A stretch of 64,000 nt of DNA from Candidatus Scalindua sp. (GTDB lineage Bacteria > Planctomycetota > Brocadiia > Brocadiales > Scalinduaceae): positions 25,720 to 89,719 of the forward strand of contig JAIQZU010000039.1 of assembly GCA_021776915.1 (NCBI GenBank), read 5' to 3'. Under the pieces are notes generated by a model. The model was not told where the DNA came from. It did not search any database and worked only from the letters and a program-made list of their open reading frames with translations. This document shows positions 44,078-53,251 of this stretch, one piece after another. Every line of letters begins with the position of its first letter. Within the stretch, counting starts at the first letter, position 1. The translations under genes and the position numbers were made by a program.

Positions 44078-44263
44078 TAAGATTTTTTAGATTTATACTT
44101 AGACCGACTGATAATAAGAGAAACTAAACCCTTATGCAAAGCAATTTTACAAACGCTCTTGCCTTGCTCATTTTTTCTGCATATATCATCACTTCAACAC
44201 AACATTGTACTTGATTAATTAAGTTGTATTTAATGTAAGTTTCTTAAAATTGGAAGATTGTAA

Positions 44264-44641
44264 ATGTATACAGGCATAGATATTATTGAAATTAAAAGGA
44301 TAGAAAAGGTCTTTCACTCACATAAGAATTTTTTAAGGAGAGTATACACTTCCAGCGAGGTGGAATATTGTCAGTCCAAAAGGAACTGCTATCAACATTT
44401 TGCTGTGCGTTTTGCCTCTAAAGAGGCAGTGCTCAAGGCGTTTGGAACAGGCTTGAGAGGGAAGATAAAGTGGACGGATATAGAGACCCTGAATGACGAA
44501 TTGGGCAAGCCTTATGTGAATCTTTATGGTAGAGCAAAAGAACTGGCAGTGGAGAAGAAAATTGATGAGGTATCAGTTTCACTATCGCATTGTAAAGATT
44601 ATGCCGTTGCACATGTACTGTTAGTATCTAAAAGACCATAG
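44264..44641 (+). CDS. acpS: Holo-[acyl-carrier-protein] synthase
   Basis: 125 residues, normal AcpS length. It transfers 4'-phosphopantetheine from CoA to a Ser of acyl carrier protein. The Mg2+ and CoA-binding motifs are TGIDIIEIKRI at the start and RFASKEAVLKAFGTG near residue 50, with SLSHCKDYAVAHV at the end. It is the first gene of a plus-strand series of lipid/polyketide-type enzymes, 16 bases before a radical SAM gene. No acyl carrier protein gene is visible in the window. Confidence 0.95.
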   Translation: MYTGIDIIEIKRIEKVFHSHKNFLRRVYTSSEVEYCQSKRNCYQHFAVRFASKEAVLKAFGTGLRGKIKWTDIETLNDELGKPYVNLYGRAKELAVEKKIDEVSVSLSHCKDYAVAHVLLVSKRP

Positions 44642-44657
44642 GAACAAAAACAAGAAA

Positions 44658-46133
44658 ATGAAAAAACTAATTCTTATAAACCCTCACCCAATCGACAACG
44701 TTGGCGAGGAGAATGTTTCAGTATTGAATCAGATGCCCGTTAATCTGGGATATTTAAAGGTCTTGACACCAGGTAACTGGGAAGTAGACATAATAGATGA
44801 GACTCAGGAACTGGCAGTGGATGAGAATGGTGAAAACCTGTGTTTCGATAAGAGTGATGTTGCCCTGGTAGGGATAACTTCCGTAAGTTATCAGGCTAAC
44901 AGGGCGTACCAGATTGCCACCGCATGCAGAAAGAATGGAATTCCAGTAATAATGGGAGGCGTACATGCAACAAGTTATCCGGAAGAAGCGGCTGAATACG
45001 TAGACTCAGTAATAATAAGGGAAGCGGTTACGATCTGGAAACAGGTAATTTCTGATTTTGAAAACAGCGAACTTAAGAAGACGTATGACGGTGGTCTGAC
45101 ACCTATGGAAATGTATAAAAGCATTCGTTCTGACAGAAAGTTCTTAAAAGATAAGTATAAATACAGGTACTCCGGCATAATTACCACGGCAGGGTGTCCA
45201 TTCAGTTGTGAGTTCTGTTCAGTGCCACAGTTTCAGGGTAGAAAATATAGAGAAAGACCTGTAGATGATGTTTTAAACGAACTGGAATCAATAAAAGGAG
45301 AGTATAGAGGACTTATTCTGACTGATGAGAATTTCTACGGCCACAGCAAAAAATCTTACGAAAGGGTCAGGACTCTTTTTAAGAAGATGGTCGAAAGAGG
45401 TATTTACCAGAACTGGTTTGGATTTACTTCACTCAATATTTATGAGGACGATGAAACGCTGGATTACATGGTAAAGAGCGGATGCGTTGGAGTGCTTATC
45501 GGTATTGAATCCATCAACGAAGAAGCGTTAAAATCAATGAATAAGGGTGTCAATCTCCGCATAACAATAGATAAGTATAAAGAGGCAATAAAGAATATAA
45601 GAAAACATGGACTCGCCGTCTGGGGTACTATGGTGTTCGGGAATGATACTGATACGCCGGATACATTTAAAGAGGTGGTTGATTTTATAATTGACGCAAA
45701 GATAGACATCATGACCTGTGGAATATTGTGCCCTTTCATTAATACGCCTTTACAAAAGAGACTTGGCGGCGAAGGCAGACTGTTCAGAACTAACTTTCCG
45801 GAAGACTGGATTTATTATACTTCGCATCATTTAACTTATGTCTTATCCAGACTCTCACTTCAGGAATTTATAGATGGAATGGAGTATATTTATAAAAATA
45901 TATATTCAACTGAAGTGATAAGAAAAAAATTCCGAGAGGCAAAAACTGAACTGAATAATCTCAATGCCGCAATGTTTGCCTTCAGAGTCAGCCTTGATTG
46001 GCAGTACGTGTACGAACATTTATTAAAGAACTTAAAAGACTTGCAGGCTTCAGGGATTTATGAGGAGGCATTAGAGCGTTACGAATCAGTGGGAAATAAA
46101 AAAGACCTGAACATTGCAAACATCAAGGTTTAA
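44658..46133 (+). CDS. B12-binding-domain radical SAM enzyme
   Basis: 491 residues. The N-terminal part (1-150) has the Rossmann-like cobalamin-binding fold (LILINPHPID..., VALVGITSVSYQANRAYQIA, GIPVIMGGVHAT). From about 170 there is a radical SAM core with the cluster motif CPFSCEFC (CX3CX2C) followed by SVPQFQGRKYRERP, and a C-terminal helical domain. This class performs methylations or carbon-carbon rearrangements at unactivated carbon. It sits between acpS and the ketosynthase pair, so a lipid-like substrate is likely. Which reaction it catalyses cannot be told from sequence. Confidence 0.9.
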   Translation: MKKLILINPHPIDNVGEENVSVLNQMPVNLGYLKVLTPGNWEVDIIDETQELAVDENGENLCFDKSDVALVGITSVSYQANRAYQIATACRKNGIPVIMGGVHATSYPEEAAEYVDSVIIREAVTIWKQVISDFENSELKKTYDGGLTPMEMYKSIRSDRKFLKDKYKYRYSGIITTAGCPFSCEFCSVPQFQGRKYRERPVDDVLNELESIKGEYRGLILTDENFYGHSKKSYERVRTLFKKMVERGIYQNWFGFTSLNIYEDDETLDYMVKSGCVGVLIGIESINEEALKSMNKGVNLRITIDKYKEAIKNIRKHGLAVWGTMVFGNDTDTPDTFKEVVDFIIDAKIDIMTCGILCPFINTPLQKRLGGEGRLFRTNFPEDWIYYTSHHLTYVLSRLSLQEFIDGMEYIYKNIYSTEVIRKKFREAKTELNNLNAAMFAFRVSLDWQYVYEHLLKNLKDLQASGIYEEALERYESVGNKKDLNIANIKV

Positions 46134-46186
46134 GCCTGTATTTGATTATCATTTCGCGGAAAGAAAATAAGCACATATAACAAATC

Positions 46187-46222
46187 CCCCTACCCCCCCC
46201 TTTTTAAAGGGGGGGGGAACTA
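46187..46222. repeat. C8/G9 palindromic repeat
   Basis: CCCCCTaCCCCCCCC...TTTTTAAA...GGGGGGGGG is a strong hairpin between the radical SAM and ketosynthase genes. A related element (AAATCCCCCTTGATCCCCC) lies at 55976-56026. It is followed by a short TCCGGGGAA tandem. It may modulate transcription across the operon. Confidence 0.6.
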
Positions 46223-46307
46223 AGGTTCTCGGCGTCTTTTGTCCGGGGAAAGTCCCCGGCGCTCTTTGTCCGGGGAATGGGGATCTCAATTTTCCAAAGG
46301 ACTAAAC

Positions 46308-47516
46308 ATGCCAAGAGTTGTTGTTACGGGTTTAGGATTAGTAATCTCCAATGGTATTGGCGTCAAAAACGCCTGGGATGCCCTCATGAACGGCAAAGAC
46401 GGTACGGCAGAGTTAAAGTCTTTCGATACTTCACAGTATAAGGTACATCGCGCATGCGAGGTCAAAGACTTCAAGCTTGATACTGTCTTTGAAAACGAAA
46501 CTACCGCAAACACAATACATAAATATACATACACTGCTGCAAGGGAGGCCCTGAAAGATAGTGGCTTGAGTGATGTTTCCGGGTACGACAGAGAAAGATT
46601 TGGTATTGCAATTGGAACCCTCGCAGGCGAACTGCCTCCTTTTGAATACCTGCTGCGCAAAGCGCCAGAGGACAAGGCTAATGGATTTGATATGGGCGTT
46701 GCTCTCACATACCCGCCATCTTCCATAACCACACTGCTCTCTGAAGATTTCGGTTTTGAAGGGCCGAACATGGTATCACTGAATGCCTGTTCTTCAGGTA
46801 ATCACGCTATTGCCTGGGCATTAGACCTTTTATGTGAAGGAAAGGTTGACGTAATGCTGGTAGGCGGTGGCGAGCTTATACCACAAACTGAGTTTACACA
46901 TTTTCATAATCTAAAGGCTTTAGCGCCTGAAAAGTGTCAGCCATTTGACAAGGACAGAAAGGGTCTCGTAATCGGAGAAGGCGCTGGAATAATGGTGATG
47001 GAGACACTGGACTTCGCATCAAAAAGAAATGCCAATATTTATGCTGAATTGAAGGGTTATGGAATGAGCTGTGACGGGCATCATATGACGGCTCCTCACC
47101 CTGAAGGAGCAGGCGCAATAAAAGCTATTACAAATGCGCTATCCATGGCCAGGGTGTCACATGAAGATGTAGACTACATCAACGCCCATGGGACAGGAAC
47201 ACCATTAAATGACATAATGGAGACGTTAGCCATTAAATCAGTCTTTAAGGAACGGGCAAAGGAAATACCAGTCAGCTCTATAAAATCCATGATTGGACAC
47301 ACAATGGGTGCGGCAAGTGCAATAGAGTCAGTCGTAAGCTGCCTGGCAATTAAAAACGGCGCTATTCCACCTACCATACACTATAAAACCCCGGATCCTC
47401 AGTGTGATCTGGATTACGTGCCAAATGAGGGACGAGAGCTAAAAGTCAACTGCGTGTTAAATAATTCCTTCGCCTTTGGCGGAAATAATGTCACGAATAT
47501 TTTCAGAAAATTTTAG
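46308..47516 (+). CDS. Beta-ketoacyl synthase, alpha type (FabF-like)
   Basis: 402 residues from ATG 46308 (RBS AAAGGA). The frame is open from 46239, but the extra 23 residues derive from the upstream repeat. It has all three catalytic residues of a condensing enzyme: Cys in NACSSGNHAI, His in INAHGTGTPLND and His in SIKSMIGHTMGAASAIE, plus GFGGNN-type FAFGGNNV at the end. It extends an acyl chain from malonyl-ACP. Its next gene, touching it directly, is a catalytically dead paralogue, so the pair looks like KS-alpha/KS-beta of a type II polyketide or fatty acid system. Confidence 0.93.
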   Translation: MPRVVVTGLGLVISNGIGVKNAWDALMNGKDGTAELKSFDTSQYKVHRACEVKDFKLDTVFENETTANTIHKYTYTAAREALKDSGLSDVSGYDRERFGIAIGTLAGELPPFEYLLRKAPEDKANGFDMGVALTYPPSSITTLLSEDFGFEGPNMVSLNACSSGNHAIAWALDLLCEGKVDVMLVGGGELIPQTEFTHFHNLKALAPEKCQPFDKDRKGLVIGEGAGIMVMETLDFASKRNANIYAELKGYGMSCDGHHMTAPHPEGAGAIKAITNALSMARVSHEDVDYINAHGTGTPLNDIMETLAIKSVFKERAKEIPVSSIKSMIGHTMGAASAIESVVSCLAIKNGAIPPTIHYKTPDPQCDLDYVPNEGRELKVNCVLNNSFAFGGNNVTNIFRKF

Positions 47517-48749
47517 ATGAATAAGAAAGCCGTAGTCACTGGTATTGGAGTTGTATCGCCACTGGGTATTGGACATCAGGATTTCTGGCAGAATCTTGTT
47601 TCCGGTAATTCCGGTATAGCGCCAATGGAATGCCTTGACTTATCAAAATATGAATGTAAAAACGGTGCAGAGGTAAGAGGCTTAAACACGGAAGAATTTT
47701 TAGGACGTAAAGGTCTAAAATATCTTAATAAGGGAACGAAGTTTCTGGGTTCCAGTGTAAAGATGGCGCTTGATGATGCGAACCTGGAGATAGATGAAGA
47801 TCTGTCAAACCAGACTGGAATCCTCATAGGTTCTTCCCTCGGTAATTTTTCCCAGACCACAGATTACTTTCACGATATTGTCAGGGAGAACCCCTCTGAG
47901 CTTTCGCCAATGCAGAGCTATGATGTTGCCCTGAATTCATCCATAAATTATGCCTCTGTTGTCTTCAAGTTGAAGAATTTTGCCAGAACAATATCTTCCG
48001 GCTTTACGTCAAGTACCGACGCTATCGGAAATGCCCTTAAGCTTATACAGAATGGAAAGACAAACGTAATCATAGCGGGTGGAGTCGAGCAGATCTCACT
48101 GGATTTATACATGATATTTTATATGAGAAAAATGCTGGCAGGAGCGAATGGTACAGGAAGTGAGATAAGTATGCCATTCGACAAAAGAAGGAGCGGCTTT
48201 ATTATGAGTGAAGGCAGTTATGTATTTGTATTGGAAAGCCACGATTACGCCGTAAGCCGCGGGGCAAGGATTTATGGTGAAGTTTCCGGCTATGGAAGTG
48301 TCTTTGCAGGTAACAGGAACAGTGATATGGGAAAAAGAGTTGAAAAAGCCGGAAACGCAATGAAGAAATGTATCGATGATGCCGGTTTGTCGGTGGGAGA
48401 TATAGGACTGATCAACGCTAATGGAAATTCAGGTAAACTGTCAGACCTCATAGAGGCAAAAGCCATCAAAGAACTGTTTGGAGAGAGAAGCAAAGAAATT
48501 CCTATTCACAGCGTTAAGTCTACATTAGGGGAAAGTTATGGAGCATCTGGGGCGGCGCAGACAGCGTCAGCGTTACTTTCCATTAAAAATGGTTTAGTGC
48601 CACCAACCATTAACTACGAGGAGAAAGATCCTGAATGTAATCTGAATATTGTTGGAAAAAAGCTTGAAAAAGAGGTAAACACAGTCCTCATAAATTCGTT
48701 TGATTTATCCGGAAACAACTCTTGCCTGATTGTCAAGAAATATGAGTAA
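47517..48749 (+). CDS. Ketosynthase-like chain-length-factor (KS-beta), no catalytic triad
   Basis: 410 residues, thiolase fold, clearly homologous to its neighbour. The three catalytic positions are all changed: the active Cys region reads SSGFTSSTDAIG without Cys, the first His becomes Asn (INANGNSGKLSD) and the second His becomes Glu (VKSTLGESYGASGA). Loss of the triad with retention of the fold is what defines KS-beta/chain length factor subunits, which set product length in heterodimers. It starts immediately after the KS-alpha stop and its own stop overlaps the next start by eight bases. Confidence 0.92.
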   Translation: MNKKAVVTGIGVVSPLGIGHQDFWQNLVSGNSGIAPMECLDLSKYECKNGAEVRGLNTEEFLGRKGLKYLNKGTKFLGSSVKMALDDANLEIDEDLSNQTGILIGSSLGNFSQTTDYFHDIVRENPSELSPMQSYDVALNSSINYASVVFKLKNFARTISSGFTSSTDAIGNALKLIQNGKTNVIIAGGVEQISLDLYMIFYMRKMLAGANGTGSEISMPFDKRRSGFIMSEGSYVFVLESHDYAVSRGARIYGEVSGYGSVFAGNRNSDMGKRVEKAGNAMKKCIDDAGLSVGDIGLINANGNSGKLSDLIEAKAIKELFGERSKEIPIHSVKSTLGESYGASGAAQTASALLSIKNGLVPPTINYEEKDPECNLNIVGKKLEKEVNTVLINSFDLSGNNSCLIVKKYE

Positions 48750-50757
48750 ATTATTTGAACCAATAAAAATAGGTAGATTAGAAATAAAAAACAGACTGGC
48801 CATGTCCGCAATGGATCTTGGGTTTACTTCGGACGGTTCTATAAATAAACGTTTTATTGATTTCTACGTAGAAAGGGCCCGTGGCGGTGTTGGGTTAATT
48901 GTAGTAGGTGGATGCTATCCGGAAATGACAGGCAAGGTATGGAAGAGCATAATTGGTCTGGACAAAGATGAGTTTATACCGGGATTAAGAAAATTGACAG
49001 ATACAATCCATAAATATGACGTCAAGGTGGCCGCTCAAATTCTTCATGGAGGCAGAAGCGCTTCTTCGTTTTTCTCGAAAACGCATCCTGTATCGCCATC
49101 AAGCCTGGCCCATGCTAACATAAAGCAAAAACCGCACGCACTAACCATACCTGAAATTAAGAAGGTGATAGATAGCTATGTCTCTGCCACAGCAAGGGTA
49201 AAAAAGGCAGGGTTTGATGCGGTAGAGATACATGGCGGCATGGGCTATCTTATCAATCAGTTTCTTTCGAAGGCAACAAATAAGAGAAAGGACAGATATG
49301 GAGGCAGTCTTAAAAACAGGATAAATTTTGCAAGAGAAATGGTCATAGCTATAAAGAAAAAGGTGGGAAAGGGATATCCAATAATCTTCCGTATGTCAGG
49401 TGACGATTTTGTAGATGAAGGCCTCAAGATTGATGAAAGTGTTGAGATAGCAAAGGAACTGGAAAAGGCAGGTGTGGATGCGTTTAATGTTTCTCCCGGC
49501 TGGCATGAGAGCCGCACACCCATAATGCTCATGGCAATCCCGAGGATGTCTTATATCTTTTTGTCCGAAAAGATTAAGGATAACGTAAAAGTACCGGTAA
49601 TCGGATCGGTGCGGATAAATGACCTGGCTTTAGCAGAAGAAGTTATAGACAATAATAAGTCAGACATAGTTTCAATAGGAAGGCCATTAATAGCAGACCC
49701 TGAATTACCAAAAAAGTACAAGAAGAAACAATTCGATGATATCAGAAGATGTATTGCCTGTAATCAGGGATGCTTCGATTCTCTGTTAAACTTCAAATCT
49801 GTAAGTTGTTTATATAATGTCAGGGCCGGCAGAGAACGTGAATTAAAGATCAGAAAGGCTAAAAAGAAGAAGAAGGTAATGGTTATTGGCGGCGGGCCGG
49901 GAGGTATGGAGGCAGCAAGAGTTGCCGCTTTAAGAGGGCATGACGTGCATTTATTTGAAAAAACCGATGTACTTGGCGGACAATTGAGATATGCTTACAT
50001 TCCTCCGGGTAGGGAAGAAATAGAAAATGTTATTAATTTTCTGGAACATCAAATAAAGAAACTGAAGGTAAAAATTCAGCTACGTAAAGAAGTAGACATA
50101 AAAATAATAAATGAATTAAAGCCGGATGTTGTAATTGTTGCCGCAGGAGGGAGTCCAATTATTCCTGAGATTCCGGGTGTTAAGGAAAAGAATGTTGTTG
50201 TGGCAGAGGACGTATTTGATAATAAGGTAGAAGTCGGCAAAGACGTCGTAATCATAGGCGGAGGAACCATAGGCTGCGAGATTGCTCTCCACACTGCAAA
50301 GATGGGAGCAATGGAACCTGACGTTGCCTGTTTCCTTTTAAAGAATAAAGTCATAAATGGGGATGAAGCTGTAGAGCTTACGTCAAAGGGAAAACGAAAT
50401 ATTACAATCCTGGAAATGAAAAATAAAATTGCCGGAAAATTCGGCATCTCAACCAGGTGGGTCATCCTGAAGCAGGTAAAAGATGCCGGTATCAACAGTA
50501 TAACCGGTGTAAATGTTAAAAATATCAGATACATTAACAAATCAGGTAAAACCTGTATAACATTTAAGAAGGATAATAAAGATATCAAACTTCTTGCTGA
50601 TACGGTTATAATTGCGGCAGGATACAAATCCAACCAGAGCCTTACCAGAAAATTAAACGGCAGAATTAATGAATTTTATAAAATAGGCGATTGTGTGGAG
50701 GTCAGGACTGCACTCGAAGCAATACATGAAGGATTTGAAGTCAGTTTGAAAATTTAG
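48742..50757 (+). CDS. 2,4-dienoyl-CoA reductase-like flavoenzyme (FadH/OYE family)
   Basis: 671 residues from ATG 48742; a TTG start at 48730 is possible but less likely. An N-terminal old-yellow-enzyme barrel binds FMN (1-330; MGYLINQFLSKATNKRKDRYGGS). A [4Fe-4S] cluster follows with CIACNQGC and a downstream SCLYN Cys (CX2CX3CX11C). Then comes an FAD domain (VMVIGGGPGGMEAARVAA) and an NAD(P) domain (VVIIGGGTIGCEIALH). Family members reduce 2,4-dienoyl thioesters or enones with NAD(P)H. In this cluster it may reduce a conjugated intermediate. It is translationally coupled to KS-beta by overlap. Confidence 0.93.
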   Translation: MSKLFEPIKIGRLEIKNRLAMSAMDLGFTSDGSINKRFIDFYVERARGGVGLIVVGGCYPEMTGKVWKSIIGLDKDEFIPGLRKLTDTIHKYDVKVAAQILHGGRSASSFFSKTHPVSPSSLAHANIKQKPHALTIPEIKKVIDSYVSATARVKKAGFDAVEIHGGMGYLINQFLSKATNKRKDRYGGSLKNRINFAREMVIAIKKKVGKGYPIIFRMSGDDFVDEGLKIDESVEIAKELEKAGVDAFNVSPGWHESRTPIMLMAIPRMSYIFLSEKIKDNVKVPVIGSVRINDLALAEEVIDNNKSDIVSIGRPLIADPELPKKYKKKQFDDIRRCIACNQGCFDSLLNFKSVSCLYNVRAGRERELKIRKAKKKKKVMVIGGGPGGMEAARVAALRGHDVHLFEKTDVLGGQLRYAYIPPGREEIENVINFLEHQIKKLKVKIQLRKEVDIKIINELKPDVVIVAAGGSPIIPEIPGVKEKNVVVAEDVFDNKVEVGKDVVIIGGGTIGCEIALHTAKMGAMEPDVACFLLKNKVINGDEAVELTSKGKRNITILEMKNKIAGKFGISTRWVILKQVKDAGINSITGVNVKNIRYINKSGKTCITFKKDNKDIKLLADTVIIAAGYKSNQSLTRKLNGRINEFYKIGDCVEVRTALEAIHEGFEVSLKI

Positions 50758-50837
50758 GGTAAAAATTATTTTTTAATAAATATAGGTCAGGATTCCAGCC
50801 TGACATTAAAGGCTGTGAATAATAAGGATTTAAGATT

Positions 50838-51671
50838 ATGAAAGACATACGGATGAACAGGGGTGACGATTCTGGTTACCGGCACTTGGAATGTGAGAAG
50901 GTAAAACTTCAGGAAAACAGATACGCAGGTATTATCAAGATGAAGAAACGTCCGAGGAATTCTATTGGTTCCTGGTTGATGGATGCAATATATGATAAGA
51001 TTGATTCCTACGAAAAAGATGATAGTATAACGTCCATAATAATAACAAGTAGTATCAGGGGCGTTTTCTGCGATGGTGCAGACCAGGACGAATTATTTGG
51101 TTCCTGGATATCAGGGCTGGTAGCAGAAAATAATTACGACAGGTTCGTAAGGGCCCATGAGATGTATATAGAGATTGAGAATTGCAGAAAGCCTCTTATC
51201 GCCGCCCTTAATGGTGTTACAATTGGTGCAGGACTTGAGCTTGCATTATTGTGTGATATTCGCATAGCATCTGAAATAGCATTCTTCAGTTTACCGGAGG
51301 CAAAACCTGAGCTGAGTATAATCCCCGGTCTTGGCGGAACAATAAGGCTGCCCAAGGTAATAGGTGCAAGCAGAGCCAAGGAGATGCTGTTTTCGGCAAA
51401 GATGATCCGTGCAGGTACCGCCCTGGAATGGGGACTGGTTAACTCGCTGGCGCCTGCCAGAGAGGTGCTTAACGAATCTATAGCATTTGCACGCAAGCTG
51501 GCAGAAAATAATGATACAGCTATACAAACAATGAAAAAATGTATAAACTACGCAGTTGACCATGATATAAGGAAAGGTATCGAATACGAGGTAGAGCTCT
51601 TTGCTGAAATGATGCGATTGAAGCTGGTTGAAAAAGAAGTTCACCGCGAAGCTCATAAAGTAAAATCTTAA
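50838..51671 (+). CDS. Enoyl-CoA hydratase/isomerase-family protein (crotonase fold)
   Basis: 277 residues. The oxyanion-hole segments are present (GVFCDGADQDELF and LNGVTIGAGLELALLCDIRIAS), and FSLPEAKPELSIIPGLGGT holds an acidic residue at a usual catalytic position. It is a crotonase-family enzyme that hydrates or isomerises an enoyl thioester. About 25 residues of N-terminal extension rich in charged residues precede the core. An 80-base gap separates it from the flavoenzyme, containing a small hairpin (GTCAGG/CCTGAC at 50786-50804). Confidence 0.9.
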   Translation: MKDIRMNRGDDSGYRHLECEKVKLQENRYAGIIKMKKRPRNSIGSWLMDAIYDKIDSYEKDDSITSIIITSSIRGVFCDGADQDELFGSWISGLVAENNYDRFVRAHEMYIEIENCRKPLIAALNGVTIGAGLELALLCDIRIASEIAFFSLPEAKPELSIIPGLGGTIRLPKVIGASRAKEMLFSAKMIRAGTALEWGLVNSLAPAREVLNESIAFARKLAENNDTAIQTMKKCINYAVDHDIRKGIEYEVELFAEMMRLKLVEKEVHREAHKVKS

Positions 51672-51707
51672 AAATAATATAATAAAAAATTACCCGGAGG
51701 TAAGACT

Positions 51708-52445
51708 ATGAGTAACAAAACGGCAATAGTGACAGGTGGTACCAGAGGTATTGGTAAAGCAATAGTACTTGAGCTGGCAAAAAACGGATGTAATGTTGCC
51801 TTCAACTATAGCAAGAGTGATGACCTGGCAAATGAACTCGTAAAGGAGATAGAAGCACTCGGGGTCAAGGCCATGGCAAAAAAGGCAGATGTATCGAATT
51901 TTGAGAGTGCCAAAGAGATGGCAAAAGAGGTTAAGGATGAATTTGGACAAATAGATATCCTGGTTAACAACGCAGGAATTACGAGGGATAAACTCCTCGC
52001 CTTAATGAAAGAAGACGACTGGGATGATGTGATTAATATAAACTTGAAGAGTGTGTATAATTTCTCCAAGGCAGTCATAATGACCATGGTCAAACAGAAA
52101 AGGGGAAACATACTCAACATAACTTCGGTCAGTGGCATTGCGGGTGTGGCGGGACAGGCCAATTACTCAGCGTCTAAAGCAGGAATGATAGGCTTCACAA
52201 AGGCCCTTGCAAAGGAGGTTGGCAAGGCAAATATTAATGTTAATGCTATTGCGTGTGGATTTATTGAAACGGACATGACCGCCTCGCTTCCCGAAGAATA
52301 CAAGCAAAAGATGATAGATATGACTTCACTAAAGCGATTTGGTACGACTGAAGACGTGGCAAAGATAGCAACGTTTCTACTTTCAGACGATGCAAAATAT
52401 ATTACCGGCCAGGTACTGTCCGTTGATGGAGGATTAGCGTTATAA
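51708..52445 (+). CDS. fabG: 3-oxoacyl-[acyl-carrier-protein] reductase (FabG-like ketoreductase)
   Basis: 245 residues of the short-chain dehydrogenase family, typical FabG length. The NADPH site is VTGGTRGIGKAI, the NNAG motif is LVNNAGITRDKLL, and the catalytic Ser-Tyr-Lys is in ITSVSGIAGVAGQANYSASKAG with C-terminal GQVLSVDGG. It reduces the beta-keto group of acyl-ACP or acyl-CoA after each condensation. It has a good ribosome site (GGAGG). Copy e of R1 begins two bases after its stop. Confidence 0.93.
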   Translation: MSNKTAIVTGGTRGIGKAIVLELAKNGCNVAFNYSKSDDLANELVKEIEALGVKAMAKKADVSNFESAKEMAKEVKDEFGQIDILVNNAGITRDKLLALMKEDDWDDVININLKSVYNFSKAVIMTMVKQKRGNILNITSVSGIAGVAGQANYSASKAGMIGFTKALAKEVGKANINVNAIACGFIETDMTASLPEEYKQKMIDMTSLKRFGTTEDVAKIATFLLSDDAKYITGQVLSVDGGLAL

Positions 52446-52446
52446 T

Positions 52447-52545
52447 CAAGTTAGGTCGTTATAGCGACAAAAACTATCCTTCGACTCCGCTCAGGATGAC
52501 TTCACACTGAGCGGAGTCGAAGTGTTATCAATATTAAGATTCCGC
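52447..52545 (+). repeat. Palindromic repeat R1, copy e
   Basis: Full R1 (TTAGGTCGTTATAGCGAC, both hairpin arms, tail ATCAATATTAAGATTCC), placed directly after the ketoreductase stop. It may act as the transcription end for the biosynthetic genes or lie within the operon. Confidence 0.85.
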
Positions 52546-52580
52546 TGCGGTTAAATAAGACGGAAAGGAGTTTATATAAA

Positions 52581-52892
52581 ATGCTCTTCTTGTTAAAAGT
52601 AGAAATAAAAAAATTACCTGATATACCGGTGAAAGATTTCCTGGGATTTGTTGTCAAGGAGTGGGAATATTTTATCAGGATGAAAAAAAGGGGAAGGATT
52701 CTTGCCGGTGGTAAGCTGGCCGGCAGTAGAGGCGCAGCCGCTATTATTGAAGCTGATTCAAATGAGGAACTTGACCAGATCGTAACAAGCCTGCCACTCT
52801 TTCCATTCTTTACCGATATAGAAATAACCCCACTCGTTCCCACAGACAAGGCTTTGACTGATGTCAAACGTATCCATTCGCTTATGAAATAG
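52581..52892 (+). CDS. Muconolactone-isomerase-like small protein
   Basis: 103 residues similar in length and pattern to muconolactone delta-isomerase (PF02426), a ferredoxin-like alpha/beta barrel protein: LKVEIKKLPDIPVKDFLGFVVKEWEYFIRMKKRGRILAGGKLAG, then SNEELDQIVTSLPLFPFFTDIEITPL. True muconolactone isomerases act on aromatic degradation. Here, next to polyketide-type genes, an isomerase or cyclase role on a conjugated intermediate is more likely (inference). It follows R1 copy e. Confidence 0.75.
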   Translation: MLFLLKVEIKKLPDIPVKDFLGFVVKEWEYFIRMKKRGRILAGGKLAGSRGAAAIIEADSNEELDQIVTSLPLFPFFTDIEITPLVPTDKALTDVKRIHSLMK

Positions 52893-52948
52893 GAGTATAA
52901 AGACAAAAAGAAGCTGGAAAAAATATTTAATTGGATGAGGTTACAAAT

Positions 52949-53251
52949 ATGACTAAAGGATTTAAAGAAAATATTAAGAAAGAGTTGATTAAGAGTTTAA
53001 GCCCTGAGAAAGAAATTGCTAAAATTATTTTATTCGGATCTTTCATTCATTCTGACCAACCGCATGATATTGATATCGCTATATTTCAAACGAGTAATGA
53101 TAAATATTTAGAGTTGGCATTAAAATACAGAAAGTTAACCCGTAAGATTTCAAAGAAAATACCGTTAGATATTATTCCAATCAGATCTGATGTCAAAAGT
53201 ACCTCCTTCCTGAATGAAATTGAAGCTGGAAAAGTGATCTATGAAAAATGA
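52949..53251 (+). CDS. Minimal nucleotidyltransferase (MNT), probable MntA-type antitoxin
   Basis: 100 residues from ATG 52949; the frame is also open from TTG 52931. The nucleotidyltransferase core LFGSFIHSDQPHDIDIAIF matches GSx(8-10)DxD. Such proteins pair with HEPN proteins as type VII-like toxin-antitoxin modules, in which the MNT partner AMPylates the HEPN toxin. The next gene overlaps it by 11 bases and is HEPN-like, though frameshifted. Confidence 0.85.
   Translation: MTKGFKENIKKELIKSLSPEKEIAKIILFGSFIHSDQPHDIDIAIFQTSNDKYLELALKYRKLTRKISKKIPLDIIPIRSDVKSTSFLNEIEAGKVIYEK

Noticed and set aside
44264..52892. Direct claim of ladderane biosynthesis
   Set aside because: None of the genes is diagnostic for ladderanes; phytoene-desaturase-like and ACP genes are missing. 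Only mentioned as a possibility.
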